From Pseudomonas rhizoryzae (lineage in GTDB: Bacteria > Pseudomonadota > Gammaproteobacteria > Pseudomonadales > Pseudomonadaceae): a stretch of 64,000 nucleotides of DNA. The position numbers and the translations under genes are program-made. The stretch covers positions 62,001 to 126,000 of the forward strand of contig NZ_SULM01000013.1 in assembly GCF_005250615.1 (NCBI RefSeq), given 5' to 3'. This document shows positions 63,880-64,000 of the stretch, one piece after another. Numbering within the stretch: position 1 is the first letter of the stretch; every line of letters begins with the position of its first letter. A model generated the notes under the pieces. The model did not search any database, had not been told where the DNA came from, and saw only the letters and a list, made by a program, of their open reading frames with translations.

Positions 63880-64000
63880 CTATACAGCTCCGCCAATCGA
63901 AGTCCTTGTGCATCTTTGGCGGACAGGATGGGATCCTTGACCCGCCAGTCGATATTCAGATCCGGATCATTCCAGATCAAAGATCCTTCATCAGAGGGAT
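63876..64000 (-). CDS. rfbC: dTDP-4-dehydrorhamnose 3,5-epimerase, C-terminal part only
   Basis: The reverse strand encodes the last ~40 residues of RmlC, including EGSLIWNDPDLNIDWRV and PILSAKDAQGLRLAELYR. These match the conserved end of this epimerase (LxWNDPxLxIxW and LSxKD). The start lies beyond the window. Its TGA overlaps the rfbD ATG by four bases, so rfbC and rfbD are translationally coupled. Confidence 0.88.
   Translation of the reverse strand, partial: PSDEGSLIWNDPDLNIDWRVKDPILSAKDAQGLRLAELYR

Noticed and set aside
1-64000. CRISPR arrays, rRNA genes, prophage structural genes
   Set aside because: No regularly spaced 24-40 bp repeats, rRNA segments or phage structural proteins were seen. 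The only tandem repeats found are inside coding sequences.

Overview
This is a high-GC gamma-proteobacterial chromosome segment from a Pseudomonas species. From about 5.2 to 18.6 kb the gene order (tRNA-Lys, queC, queE, cpoB, pal, tolB, tolA, tolR, tolQ, ybgC, ruvB, ruvA, ruvC, yebC, aspS, dps, cold-shock gene) is the order I know from P. aeruginosa PAO1 (PA0976.1 down to PA0961). The chemotaxis and flagellar blocks are also Pseudomonas-like. I cannot name the species.

Left edge (1 to about 5.2 kb): one end of an integrated mobile element. It holds a truncated fluoride channel gene (crcB) behind a recognisable fluoride riboswitch, promoter and terminator; an IS3-family insertion sequence; a MobH/TraI_2-type conjugative relaxase; and a tyrosine recombinase translationally coupled to it. 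The recombinase faces the 3' end of a tRNA-Lys gene. This matches the PAPI-1/pKLC102 family of integrative conjugative elements, which use this tRNA as attachment site. The element continues to the left beyond the window.

5.2 to 34 kb: conserved housekeeping genes. These are queuosine synthesis (queC, queE), the Tol-Pal envelope constriction operon, Holliday junction processing (ruvABC), yebC, aspS, a Dps-like ferritin, and a cold-shock domain fused to membrane segments. They are followed by an LtaS-type sulfatase-fold membrane enzyme, a MoxR-DUF58-DUF4381-BatA-BatB-BatD operon, yceH, an EamA exporter divergent from a Lrp/AsnC regulator, a repeat-rich DUF2076 protein, an isochorismatase-fold protein with an altered nucleophile position, a membrane protein, a DUF2058 protein and lpxO.

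34 to 62.5 kb: an almost continuous minus-strand motility block. In transcription order it reads fliE-F-G-H-I-J, an Hpt protein, fliK-L-M-N-O-P-Q-R, flhB, then flhA, flhF, fleN, fliA, cheY, cheZ, cheA, cheB, motC, motD, a ParA-like ATPase, a ParP-like CheW protein, cheW and a DUF2802 protein. sodC lies between flhB and flhA on the opposite strand. Sigma-54 promoters are visible before fliE and flhA, each followed at the same distance by a shared GTCA-type site that could be a FleQ leader site. A 161-bp MITE sits exactly in the fliR stop codon. CheA carries three near-identical linker repeats, plus one weaker copy, that resemble the CheY-binding N-terminus of FliM.

Right edge: a small secreted ComEA-like helix-hairpin-helix protein and the dTDP-rhamnose genes rfbD and rfbC (partial). 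The fleQ-fleSR genes that usually precede fliE in Pseudomonas are not here.
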